Below are positions 7,832 to 18,300 of a stretch of 64,000 bases of DNA, piece after piece; the stretch's first letter is position 1, and every line of letters begins with the position of its first letter. The DNA lies in assembly GCA_035967975.1 (NCBI GenBank), contig JAWQFQ010000005.1, positions 49,927-113,926 on the forward strand, in the 5' to 3' direction. Below the pieces are notes generated by a model. It saw only the letters and a list, made by a program, of their open reading frames with translations, was not told where the DNA came from and searched no databases. Source of the DNA: Scytonema sp035967975 (GTDB lineage: Bacteria; Cyanobacteriota; Cyanobacteriia; Cyanobacteriales; Nostocaceae). A program made the translations under genes and the position numbers.

Positions 7832-10800
7832 CTATGCCTCATACAACTTCTGGGACTCATATTTTAAAGTGGGAAATTCTTTAGCCTGAAGTAATTTGCG
7901 ATCTTCCTGACTTACACTGGGATTATTCCTGAGGTAACCCGATATCCAAGAAAATCCGTAGCTAATGAGTTGGTCTAGCCCTAATTCTAAGCTCAAATTC
8001 CAGAGAATGGCTGTCTTATCATTACTTGCTGAAGCAAGAATCTGACCTTCAGGACTAAAGTCTAATGCTACAACCCGGTCATTATGACCGTGTAAAGTTT
8101 TGTACAAAGTTCCATCTAAATGCCAAAGCTTCACTGTTTTGTCATAACTAGCAGTGGCAATGAGTTGACTGTTTGGACTGAAGCGAATAGCGGAAACTAC
8201 GTCTGTGTGGACAGGAAAACAATTTTTTAGAGTCACAGTTTTGGTTGCAGCATCGTCCCAAATATTATCTATTTGCCATAAGTTAACCGTTGTATCTGCA
8301 CTTCCTGTCGCCAGAAACTGACCATCTGGACTAAAACAAAGTGCCATTACTGCATATTGATGCCCCTTGAGGTTTCCTACAGGACGGAAGCCATCATCTA
8401 CCTTTTTCCAAAATTCAACACTTCCATCTACCTTACCTAAGGCAAAAAATTGACCGTTGGGACTGAAACTAACTGTTCGCACGGGACAATTATACTTTGC
8501 AATTGTTCTGCACGACATAGTTTCAGAATCGCAAAGCTCTAGCACTCCGTAATTCTCCTGAGAATTTCCACCTCCAAGCAAAATTGTTTTGTTATCTTGA
8601 CCAAAACTAACTGCGAGTATCTCTGGCAGATCAATCTGACCTGTATGCTGTCCTAAATTATGTCGTGTTACATCTTGTAAATCTGTCCCATCTAATTTCC
8701 AAAGTTTGACTTCTCTATCGGCAGCAGCAGTTACGAGCATTTTACCGTTGGGGCTGAAATTTAGTGCGGTAATAGGTCCATGATGTGCTTGTCCTTTTTC
8801 CCAGATTCTCAGCAGCCTACCATCTCGTCTTGATAAAATCAATTGCCCCTGCCCACTTGCGGTAGCAATCTTTTGACCATCTGGACTGAAGCGTACTGCG
8901 TAAACCGAGCCAGTGTGATGATCGCTCAAACTCTGTAGCTTAGCACCGTTTGGTTTCCAAAGCCTAACGGTTCCAGCATCATCAGCAGAAGCAAGTGTGT
9001 TGCCGTCAGAACTAAAACAAAGCGCACGAACTATATCCCTATGCCCATTTAGAGTTGTTAGTAAAGTCCCATCCGTTTTCCAAATTTTAACTGTTGTGTC
9101 TGTACTTACTGACGCCAGCGTTTCGCCATCAGGGCTGAAGCTGATATCCCAAATCACATCTTTATGCGCTCTTTCTATGGTTTTGATGAACTCACCTTGT
9201 TGATTCCAGAACCGGATATTCCCATCATTACTTCCTGTGACAAACATTTCGCCATTGGAGCTAAAATCTATAGCATTTATGGAACCCCCACCAATTTGCT
9301 CGCTTTTTATAGTCCTTCCGTCTTTGTCCCATAGGTATAACTGCCCAAACCAACCTCCTGAAGCAACAAGCTCTCCGTTGGGACTAAAAGCGAATTTCAT
9401 TAAGTGATCACGTTCGTCGCTTTGGAGAATGACTTCTGTACCTTCAAGGCTGATAAGTCTGATAGCATTTGGCTTTCGCTTTTCTTGAGGTTGCGAGGAT
9501 CTATAAATGAAGTGAGCGAGGGTTCGGCTCACAGGATTCCATGTTGCTAGAGGATACTCTAGTAATCCGCCATTTTCTAAACGACCATCTAACTGCCAGA
9601 ATTTGATTATTGGTCGATTTTGTACAGGAACAATACTCTCCATCAAAATTAGTTCTTGGGGGTAAATAGAATTCAAACTTAAAAGTCTTCCCTGCTCTAT
9701 AAAAACTAATTCATTAGAAGTAGTGAAGGCTAATGTTTGAATTTGACCAGGTATATCATTGTCTTCCAAACGATTAAATTCTTTCACTTTTGAAAGGATT
9801 TGACGAAGGACTACCTCAGTGCGGAGACGAATATCTTCTTGTACCCAGGGAGAGCTTGACTTTATCAGCTGTTGAAGTATTCTACCAGCCTTCAAAATAT
9901 GTATCAATGCTCCTAGTTGATCGTCTGGAAAACGAGCTTCAGATAAAGCACTTAAGGCACTGACTTGACCTTGCATTGCCTCATCTCGTTGCTGTTCATT
10001 TTCTTCAAGTCTCTTCCGCCTTTCTTCAATACTTTCCCGGACAAAATCAGTCTCTACTTTATTTAACCAATTATTATTAGATTTGATAACTTCTTTTAAT
10101 TGAAGAAGACGACCTTCTTCTTCTGTCCAAAGAGCACCTTGACGTTGATGCCAGTCATTAGCCACCAGTGTTAAGCGCTGTCGCAATAGTAAATTTTCTC
10201 GCTCCTGTTCGATCCACTCCTGTAACTTGTTCCATCCGTGGAGTAAATAGTCATGGGCTGGCTCTACAAAATCTTTACCTTCTTCTTGTCCTCTTACAAG
10301 CAGGCGAGCTTTAACAAAACGTCCAATAATTTCATCTATCATGATGTTTTCTTGTTCGTTTGCGTAATTTAATTCAGATATCGGTACCCGTCTTCGTGTT
10401 ACTTCCGTACCGTCAATTGCTACCATCCGCAACATCAGCCGCTTAATAATACCCCTATGAGCATCATCTAATTCCGACGATTCATACTCCTGAGTAGCAC
10501 GTTTTGTTAAGGCTGCAACAATTCCTCCAAGTTTCTTGTAATCTCCTTCTGTCAATGCTCGCCCAGTATGTTTTTGATTCTGCCACTTTTTGTGTAACTC
10601 AATGTAAAGTTCCGAGAGTGTGAATGATAGTAGTGGCAAAGACCCAGGCATCTGTCCTACCTCATCGATTAGCGCACTGACTAGAGTGGGAGGCTCAAAG
10701 TACAATGCTTGTTTGAGGGCGGGTCCTTCAATAGCTTGCTTTAACTCATCGGAACTCATAGCTCGCACTGAAAACCGAGCACCATCTTGTTTCCAGTAAG

Positions 10801-12547
10801 ATCCGATCGCTGAGTCCAGAAAACGAAATTCAAAATCAGATCGCACAGTGATGACAACTTTGAACTGTTCGGGATGGGCAATCATTGTTGCATTCAATCT
10901 TTCTAAAAAAACCTCCCATTGTTTTTGCTCTTGCTTGTTGTCATCATTCTGGCTTCTCTTACTTAGGGTAATTAATTCCTCAAATTGATCGATGACTAAT
11001 AACACCTTATCTTTAGCATTATCTTGAGTCCAAGTAGCAACAATTTTTTGGAAAAATTCTGCATCTTTTGCTAAATTTTTATTCAAATAATTCAAACTAT
11101 TTTGAATCATTTCTTGGAGCTTTGATAAGTGTTGAAACTCTTCTGAGGAACAACTAAGTTTCTGACATAATTTTTTGAGGGTTGAGAAATAATCAATAAT
11201 TAGCAACAGTTTAGCTCCAGGAACCGCATCTATCCATAGTTCAGCAAGCTTTGAAAATTCTTTAGCTTCTTGGAGCGCTTCTGCTGAATTTATTTCTTCA
11301 CCTTGAGATGATTTACCTGGCGCTTGCTCTTTTTTAGATTTAAAAATCCTCTCTAAAAACTCAACTTCAACTAGCTGATCGATTAATGAGGCATCTGAGA
11401 GCGGGAGAACTGCTCTTGCCAAAGCCATAAAAGGAGAATTTCCCGGACGTACTGGTTCAAGAACATACCATTGAGAATTCTTACGTAAACGAGGAATTAA
11501 TCCAGCTTTTACGAGACTAGATTTACCAGAACCTGAAGTCCCTGTAACTGCAATAAATTGATGGAAGTCTAGACGATTTAATAATTCTTTGATTAGGTTA
11601 TCTCTACCAAAGAAGAAGTGTTTGTGCCTTTCTTCAAATGGTTTCAATCCTCTATATGGATTATGGTTTTCATCAAGAGGAGGTGCATTTTTTAGCTGAT
11701 TTGGTTGAAAACCTTTTTTGGTAAAAATATACTCTCCTATATCCTCTGATCGCAAAGGCCACAAACCTGGTGTTTGAAGTTCTTTACCATTTTTTTCTAT
11801 TAAGCGTTCGCGTAGATAGAGATAAAGTTCTGGAGCAACAATAACACCATCCTTATTCAAATCTGCTTGCCCTTGCAACCCTTCAATGAGAGCCTTAGCG
11901 AAAGGTGAATGTAAAACGTACCCTTCAGAAATTTCACGCTGTTCATTTGTTAACAAATCCATTGCTTGTTGGTTGTGTGCAGCAGAAGTAATAACTTGCC
12001 AAGCCGAATTTTTAATAAAATGGTAATAATGTTCTCTATGAACTGTTTCTAAAATTGGAACTGCCTGTCTGCCGTTTGACCAACGAAATGTACCAGCGAA
12101 ACAACAATCCAAAATGACTAATAAATGGTGACAATTTAGCGTGGAAAGAGCATTGTGCAGATCGGTCATAGCAAGAAAAGTTGTTAGTTCTCCTACAGAT
12201 GCATCTTGAGGAATCAAATAACCAGCAGGACCATCTTCTGCATTACGTGCTATACCGTGACCAGCAAAGTAAAAAAGTAAGCGATTTCCTTCATGTGGTT
12301 TTTGAAGTTTTTTAGGAAGTGTCTCAAAGAGTAATTTTTTGATTTCTTCTAAAGTTGCTTCGCCATAAGGAGGAAATAACTTAATTACTTCTTTATATTC
12401 ATAGTCTTCCTCCAATATTTTGGCAATTTCTGTAGCATCATTAACAGCACTTTTTAGGGGGTGAATACCCTTTTGATAGTTATTAATTCCAATGATAACT
12501 GCTAAATCCCGGTCAAAATTGTTTCTCTTGTAACTCCAAATACTCAT
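7832..12547 (-). CDS. Caspase-STAND NTPase-WD40 fusion protein
   Basis: A 1571-residue single-chain death-type protein. Residues 10-270 are a peptidase C14 (caspase/metacaspase-like) domain with catalytic His in FAGHG (H97) and the Cys motif LDCCFAG (C149 probable nucleophile). A STAND NTPase follows: entry motif NPYRGLKPF, P-loop GTSGSGKSS near 337, Walker B VLLVIDQFEEL near 517; a helical insert of about 100 residues sits before Walker B. WD40-like repeats fill about 930-1510. The expected role is a sensor-activated protease. The propeller is nearly identical to that of the 1269-residue STAND protein at 2013-5822 but the N-terminal half is not. The ATG start has an A-rich leader without a strong Shine-Dalgarno. 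Confidence 0.93.
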   Translation of the reverse strand: MSIWSYKRNNFDRDLAVIIGINNYQKGIHPLKSAVNDATEIAKILEEDYEYKEVIKLFPPYGEATLEEIKKLLFETLPKKLQKPHEGNRLLFYFAGHGIARNAEDGPAGYLIPQDASVGELTTFLAMTDLHNALSTLNCHHLLVILDCCFAGTFRWSNGRQAVPILETVHREHYYHFIKNSAWQVITSAAHNQQAMDLLTNEQREISEGYVLHSPFAKALIEGLQGQADLNKDGVIVAPELYLYLRERLIEKNGKELQTPGLWPLRSEDIGEYIFTKKGFQPNQLKNAPPLDENHNPYRGLKPFEERHKHFFFGRDNLIKELLNRLDFHQFIAVTGTSGSGKSSLVKAGLIPRLRKNSQWYVLEPVRPGNSPFMALARAVLPLSDASLIDQLVEVEFLERIFKSKKEQAPGKSSQGEEINSAEALQEAKEFSKLAELWIDAVPGAKLLLIIDYFSTLKKLCQKLSCSSEEFQHLSKLQEMIQNSLNYLNKNLAKDAEFFQKIVATWTQDNAKDKVLLVIDQFEELITLSKRSQNDDNKQEQKQWEVFLERLNATMIAHPEQFKVVITVRSDFEFRFLDSAIGSYWKQDGARFSVRAMSSDELKQAIEGPALKQALYFEPPTLVSALIDEVGQMPGSLPLLSFTLSELYIELHKKWQNQKHTGRALTEGDYKKLGGIVAALTKRATQEYESSELDDAHRGIIKRLMLRMVAIDGTEVTRRRVPISELNYANEQENIMIDEIIGRFVKARLLVRGQEEGKDFVEPAHDYLLHGWNKLQEWIEQERENLLLRQRLTLVANDWHQRQGALWTEEEGRLLQLKEVIKSNNNWLNKVETDFVRESIEERRKRLEENEQQRDEAMQGQVSALSALSEARFPDDQLGALIHILKAGRILQQLIKSSSPWVQEDIRLRTEVVLRQILSKVKEFNRLEDNDIPGQIQTLAFTTSNELVFIEQGRLLSLNSIYPQELILMESIVPVQNRPIIKFWQLDGRLENGGLLEYPLATWNPVSRTLAHFIYRSSQPQEKRKPNAIRLISLEGTEVILQSDERDHLMKFAFSPNGELVASGGWFGQLYLWDKDGRTIKSEQIGGGSINAIDFSSNGEMFVTGSNDGNIRFWNQQGEFIKTIERAHKDVIWDISFSPDGETLASVSTDTTVKIWKTDGTLLTTLNGHRDIVRALCFSSDGNTLASADDAGTVRLWKPNGAKLQSLSDHHTGSVYAVRFSPDGQKIATASGQGQLILSRRDGRLLRIWEKGQAHHGPITALNFSPNGKMLVTAAADREVKLWKLDGTDLQDVTRHNLGQHTGQIDLPEILAVSFGQDNKTILLGGGNSQENYGVLELCDSETMSCRTIAKYNCPVRTVSFSPNGQFFALGKVDGSVEFWKKVDDGFRPVGNLKGHQYAVMALCFSPDGQFLATGSADTTVNLWQIDNIWDDAATKTVTLKNCFPVHTDVVSAIRFSPNSQLIATASYDKTVKLWHLDGTLYKTLHGHNDRVVALDFSPEGQILASASNDKTAILWNLSLELGLDQLISYGFSWISGYLRNNPSVSQEDRKLLQAKEFPTLKYESQKLYEA
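7851..9962. repeat. Long direct repeat, copy 2 (WD40 sensor half)
   Basis: Second copy of the 2.1-kb segment at 2029-4140, same orientation, no gap in the alignment. The duplicated unit covers the propeller and the helical arm before it, plus the last codons, but not the NTPase or protease parts. Confidence 0.93.
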
Positions 12548-13055
12548 TGTTGTTTTTCCTCAAATGTATAGATGACATGACAATGATGTTTTAAGTAGTA
12601 CCAAGCCCTATATCAAATCTGGTAGCATCTGAATGATTTAAAAACCTTATTAGGCGTAGAAAGCACAAAAAGAGAGGAAAGGGAAATAATTCCGATACAA
12701 ACGGATTTGATATTAAACCAAAATTGGTTGTTACAAGCAACTTCACACTGGAAAATGAATATTCCGGAAAGCTTTTATATTTTCATTAATAGAAAAATTT
12801 GATTGGCTGTATTGATTCTTAAGTGTAAAAAACAATGATGGTATTCAAAAAGACATCTTTAAAAACGGCAGATAATAAAGCAGCTTTCGCCTTAATCTTA
12901 GACGGTAGTGTCGAGAAAATCACAATCGGTAGCCTGAGAACCGATCGCTTTTGACTACACCCAGTATTGCGAACATCGCAAAGTAGAGTTGTGCATAAGT
13001 TAATGATAACGATCGCTATATATGAATAGGGAAAGTTTAGCTCTTATAGGCAATA
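12548..13055. other. Divergent promoter region
   Basis: 508 bp between the divergently transcribed caspase-STAND and caspase genes. It must contain both promoters. I see no repeat or RNA gene and no promoter box strong enough to call. Confidence 0.5.
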
Positions 13056-15179
13056 ATGACTAATCACATAAACCCAACACAAAACTTTTATGCGTTGCTA
13101 ATAGGGATTGACAACTATCTGTCAAGTCCAAAGTTCGCAAATCTTAATGGATGCGTGCGAGACATTACTCTCGTAGAAGATTATTTGCAAAATGTCCAAA
13201 AACAAAATACGCTACAGATTTACAAGCTATTAGCTCCGAATCCTGATGCATCTAATCCCAATAATACCAACGAACCTTTGCCGACTTACGAGAATATCGT
13301 GAAGGCGTTTGACAAAATAACTCAAGAAGCTTCTTCTGGAAGTCAAGTCTACATACATTATTCCGGTCATGGGGCATTCGCAACAACCATTTACCCAGAA
13401 ATCAAGCAAGACCATTTAGATGAGGCGATTGTACCAATGGATATTGGTGAGTCGCAAGGTCGCTATCTACGTGATGTTGAGATAGCAACCCTTATCAAAA
13501 GGATGACAGATAAAGGGTTAATCGTCGCGGTTGTTTTAGACAGTTGTCACTCAGGAGGAGCAACACGAGGAGACGACTTTGGCATTCGTGGACCAGAGGA
13601 TGGATCTGTTGACGATACACCACGCTCTCAAGATAGCTTAGTAGCATCCTATGAGCAATTGATTCAAAACTGGCGTTTGTTAACACAAGGAGCAAACACC
13701 AACAGTACTTTAGGGGAATGGCTCCCGCAGTCAATAGAAAAAAATAGGGAGTATGTTTTATTGGCTGCTTGTCGTCCTAGCGAGTCTGCCCATGAATATA
13801 ATGTTGATGGTAAGCAGAAGCATGGAGCGCTGACCTACTGGATGATAGACACTCTCAAAAGTAGCGTTTCAGCATTAACTTACAAATCACTTTATGATCG
13901 CGTGAGTGCCAAAATTCAAAGCAGGTTTCCACAAAAGCAGATACCTATGTTAATAGGGGAAAGTAACCGTTCTGTTTTTGGGAGCGATCGCCTACAACAA
14001 CAGTACGCAGTCAATGTGCTTGAGATCGTTGAACAAAATGCAGTACCCAAGCGAGTCCGGTTGAACGCGGGTTTGGTAAATGGTCTTGGCGTAGGTGCGC
14101 TGTTTGCGATATATCCAGTTGGGGCTAGGGACTTCACAAACAAGGAGGACATCCTCGCTATTGTTGAAGTCAAGCAAGTTAATGCAGCTGATGCATGGGC
14201 TGAAGTGACTGAGAACTTGGGTAGAGGAAAAATCGAAATGGGCGCTCAAGCAGTGATGCGATCGGCTCCTATTAATTTAGTTCGAGAAGTTCGTTTATTT
14301 AAAAAACAGGCAGGTCAAAAGGACAATGAATTGCCTTCAGAGCTAGTGGATAAGCAAGATAAAGCACTGCAGGCAGTTGAGGAGGCGATAAAAGAAAGTG
14401 GTTGGCTGAAGTTAGTCTCGGATGACAACCAAACAGCTGACTACCAAGTTGCTATTAATAGAGAAGGTGAGTATGAGATTTGTGTTGGAACACCAATTCA
14501 AAACTTACGACCACCAATAGAAATTGGAACTCCTGATGCTGCTCTTAAAGTCGTACAACGTCTAGTTCACCTTGCAAAGTATCAAGCAGTTCGGGAGCTG
14601 GACAACCCCTCGTCATATCTAACAAATGGACTTGAGGTTGAATTACTCATGCAAGAAAACTGGCAACCAGGAATGCCCCCGAATCCGCAACCATTCCCCG
14701 ATCCTAAAAAACCTAGAATAGTATCTGGAGGATATGTATTATTACGAATTAAGAATGTATCGCGCTTAAATCTCAATATTGTCGTACTAGATATAGAGCC
14801 AACGTGGGCTATTTCTCAAATAGAAATCTTAGGAATAGGGCAGCAATTTTACCAGTTGCAGTCAGGCGAACAGCTGGAAATTCCGCTCCAATTGGTTATT
14901 CCCGATCGCGATGGTTACGAGAGTGTAGAAGAAGTTCTCAAAGTTTTTGCAATGGTGGGTGCGGCTGACTTTAGTTGGTTGGAGTTACCTTCTCTTGATG
15001 AAGAAATCACAAGTAGAGCGGGATCTCGTGGAGGAGACAGTCCACTGGAACAACTTCTTGCTGCGATCGGTGCTGATGTGGATAAGCCACCTACTAATAA
15101 GCGTGCTGCAAAAGTTGTTATCGATCCGAATCAGGAGTGGACTACAAAACAGGTCACAATCAATTTGACAGCACAATAA
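13056..15179 (+). CDS. Caspase family (C14) protein with C-terminal beta-rich domain
   Basis: A 707-residue protein with an N-terminal caspase-hemoglobinase fold (YALLIGIDNY start, His in HYSGHGA at H105, Cys in VVLDSCHSGG at C164), so both catalytic residues are present. Residues 320-700 hold two to three probable beta-sandwich domains, including a segment resembling the surface-stress type domains often attached to cyanobacterial caspases (YVLLRIKNVSRLNLNIVVLD). No signal peptide or membrane segment is seen. It is followed 150 bp later on the same strand by a TPR-CHAT protease, so the two probably share a transcript. Possible roles are orthocaspase-like stress proteolysis or cell death. Confidence 0.9.
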   Translation: MTNHINPTQNFYALLIGIDNYLSSPKFANLNGCVRDITLVEDYLQNVQKQNTLQIYKLLAPNPDASNPNNTNEPLPTYENIVKAFDKITQEASSGSQVYIHYSGHGAFATTIYPEIKQDHLDEAIVPMDIGESQGRYLRDVEIATLIKRMTDKGLIVAVVLDSCHSGGATRGDDFGIRGPEDGSVDDTPRSQDSLVASYEQLIQNWRLLTQGANTNSTLGEWLPQSIEKNREYVLLAACRPSESAHEYNVDGKQKHGALTYWMIDTLKSSVSALTYKSLYDRVSAKIQSRFPQKQIPMLIGESNRSVFGSDRLQQQYAVNVLEIVEQNAVPKRVRLNAGLVNGLGVGALFAIYPVGARDFTNKEDILAIVEVKQVNAADAWAEVTENLGRGKIEMGAQAVMRSAPINLVREVRLFKKQAGQKDNELPSELVDKQDKALQAVEEAIKESGWLKLVSDDNQTADYQVAINREGEYEICVGTPIQNLRPPIEIGTPDAALKVVQRLVHLAKYQAVRELDNPSSYLTNGLEVELLMQENWQPGMPPNPQPFPDPKKPRIVSGGYVLLRIKNVSRLNLNIVVLDIEPTWAISQIEILGIGQQFYQLQSGEQLEIPLQLVIPDRDGYESVEEVLKVFAMVGAADFSWLELPSLDEEITSRAGSRGGDSPLEQLLAAIGADVDKPPTNKRAAKVVIDPNQEWTTKQVTINLTAQ

Positions 15180-15319
15180 GTTAGGAGGCTTACTAGTCCA
15201 TTAGTCTAAATTTGTGTTTCGGGGAGAGAAAACACGTATTGGCAAGTTTTGGCTCGGAAAATTAGCACAAAATTACCCCGTTTTCCTCTCCATCTTATAT
15301 TAGATGTGTGTATCAAGAT

Positions 15320-15324
15320 GGAGG
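15320..15324 (+). promoter_or_regulatory. Ribosome binding site fixing the TPR-CHAT start
   Basis: GGAGG is 5 nt before ATG 15330. An in-frame TTG at 15249 and an ATG at 15318 lack such a site, so 15330 is the preferred start. Confidence 0.6.
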
Positions 15325-15329
15325 TTAAG

Positions 15330-18300
15330 ATGAAACTAAAAAGACATCAAGCTTATCAAAGTTTGATTCAAATGTTGCTAAGTTGTTCTAGCCCAGAGGA
15401 AACGAGTCTGATTCTGAATAACAATAAGGAATTGTGCGATGCTGGATTGGTTGATCTCATAGAACAAACAGCAGAGGAGTTATCACAAAGACGTGACCAA
15501 GATTCTGCCAAAGCTGCCGCTTTTTTAAAAAACTTAGCTCGTTTGCTAGCTGAGGAATTGGGATTGTCGCAACCAAGCCACCCACTCACCTTCCTTTCGC
15601 TGTTATTTAGAGAAATCGAAAAAAGTAACGGCGATTGGCAAGTCGTGTCTTTACTAATGGAAGCAAACCAAGAAAAACTGAATGATAACTTTGCTGAATG
15701 GCTAGATACCTATGCATATATTATGTTGTCTCAAGCAAAGCCAGAGCAAGTACAAAACGTAGCGAGACATATATGGCTGTTTTGCGATTTAATTAAGAAA
15801 TTCCCGTTTGCTAACCAGTCTAATAAAGTGAAAATTATTATCACGGGGTATGAGATATGTGCTAAAGTTCTTACCTACGAATTTTACCCTCAAGACTGGG
15901 CAGGAATCCAAAACAATCTGGGGCTTACTTACTTAGAACAACAAGTTTGGGGAAAGATAGCAGAAAATGTGGAAATCGCCATTAACTGTTTTAATAACTC
16001 ATTAAAAGTATATAGTTGTCAAACTGATCCTAAAATGTGGACCAGTATTCAATATAATCTTGGTATTGCTTACGCTCAACGTATTCGCGGAAATCAAGCA
16101 GAAAACTTGGAAATAGCTATTGGTTGTTTTAATGCTGCCTTAAAGATTCACGTTCGAGAAGCCTCTCCAAAAAACTGGGCAAATATTAAAACTAATCTAG
16201 GCATTGCCTATAAAGATCGAATCCAGGGAGAGAAGGCTGAAAATTTGGAAGCCGCTATTAGTTGTTACAAAGATGCCTTGGAAGTATTCACTTGCGAAAA
16301 TTCTCCCGAGGAATGGGCTAGGATTCATACCAATTTGGGTGTTGTATACAACTACCGCATTATGGGTGAAACGGCAGAAAATTTGGAAAACGCTATTACC
16401 TGTTTTCATAAAGCTTTAAAGGTATATACCCGCCAAAACTTCCCTGAAACATGGGCAGATATTCACCAAAACTTATGTCATGCTTACTTAAAGCGCACTC
16501 GGGAGGAAAGGAAAGACAATTTAGAAGCTGCCATTAACTATATTTCAGCTGCTTTGGAGGTGTATACTAGTCAAAATATACTTAAAAAATGTGCTAGCGC
16601 TCAAGTGAATTTGGGCGTTGCGTACCGGGAGCGTATACAAGGACAACGAGCAGACAATTTAGAAACTGCGATTGACTGTTTCAAAGATGCTCTAAAAATA
16701 TACACTAAACAAAATTTTCCATCCGATTGGGCAAATACTCAAAACAATTTAGGCGAGGCTTACTACCACCGGAACTGGGGAAGCAAAGAAGAGAATTTAG
16801 AAGCTGCTATTGACTTCTTCAATGCTGCTTTAGAGATATACACTGACAAGGGCTTCCCATCCGACTGGGCAAATACCAAAAATAATTTGGGCAATGCATA
16901 CCACGCTCGTATTCGGGGGGAGAAGCTAGAGAATCTAGAACAGGCAATCAGGGCTTACAAATTAGCTTTGTCAATCCGCACCCGTGAAGCATTTCCCCAA
17001 AATCATGCTCAAACTTTATTCAACCTTGGTCTTGCCTACCAGGATGCCCGACAATTCCACAACACTTACAATGCCTTTGCCGCCGCCATTGATACCGTAG
17101 AATCTGAGCGTGGTGAGATCCTATTAGGTTCTGGAATAGAAGAAGACAAGAGAAAACTTGCTGAACAATGGAACTATCTTTACCAGAGCATGGTAAAAGT
17201 TTGTCTAGAACTGGCTCAAGCTGAACCACAATATTATGCCCAAGCAATAGAATACGTTGAGCGCAGCAAAGCCCGCAATTTGGTAGAACTCGTAGCCGCT
17301 AAAAACCTCTACCCTAAATCTGACCTGTTCCCCAACCTAAGCGATTACGACAATATGTGCCGTAAGCTAGATTACCTAAGGCAGGAAATTCCAACCATAC
17401 AGCGACAAATAGAAAGTGCTAAGAGTTTGAAATCACAAGAAACATCTCGCAACACATTAGAGTATTGGCAACAGCAGTTGAAGAACTTGCAACAGCAACG
17501 GGAACACCTGCTGAAGAAAATCAACCAAGTAGACCCCGATTTCAAGTTAACACAACAAGTCCAACCTATCACCTTCAAGGAGATCCAAGCTTTGATAGAT
17601 GAGGATACAGCTATCATCGAGTGGTTTGTCGTTTCTAAAAATCAGATTCTAAGCTTTATCATTACCCACTACAGTCCGCACCCCACAGTCTTACAATCTA
17701 CACCTGAGGACTGGAAAGCATTGACGGAATTAGATTTTGTGCAGTATCTGAACAAATACCAAACATATTCCTGGTATGGCAACAGACAGCAGCAGTTGAG
17801 TAAATTAGCGGAGATTCTTCATATTGGTGAAGTTCTAGCGCAACTCCCACAAGGGTGCAACCAGTTGATTCTGATTCCCTGTCTCTGGTTGCACTTGTTA
17901 CCTCTTCATGCTTTGCCTTTACCTAAAGAGCCAGATAAATGCCTTTTGGACAAATTTGAACGTGGCGTCCGTTATGCCCCTAGCTGTCAATTGCTACAAC
18001 TTAACCAAAAGCGACAAAAGTCCGATTTGCGATCGCTGTTTGCTTTGCAAGATCCCTCCTCTAACTTGAAGTACGCTAACTTAGAAGTCGAAACTGTCAA
18101 ATCAATGTTTGGTTCTGCTCAAGTATTAGTTCAACAGCAAGCCACCGAAACTGCTGTTAAGACTAATCAAAACTTACAATCATCCCACTGTCTGCACTTT
18201 GCCTGTCATGGGGAGTTCAACCTGAAATCACCTTTAGAATCAGCCCTGTTGTTAGCGAAAGAAGAAGGGTCATCAGAAGATGGACGCCTTACCTTAGCAG

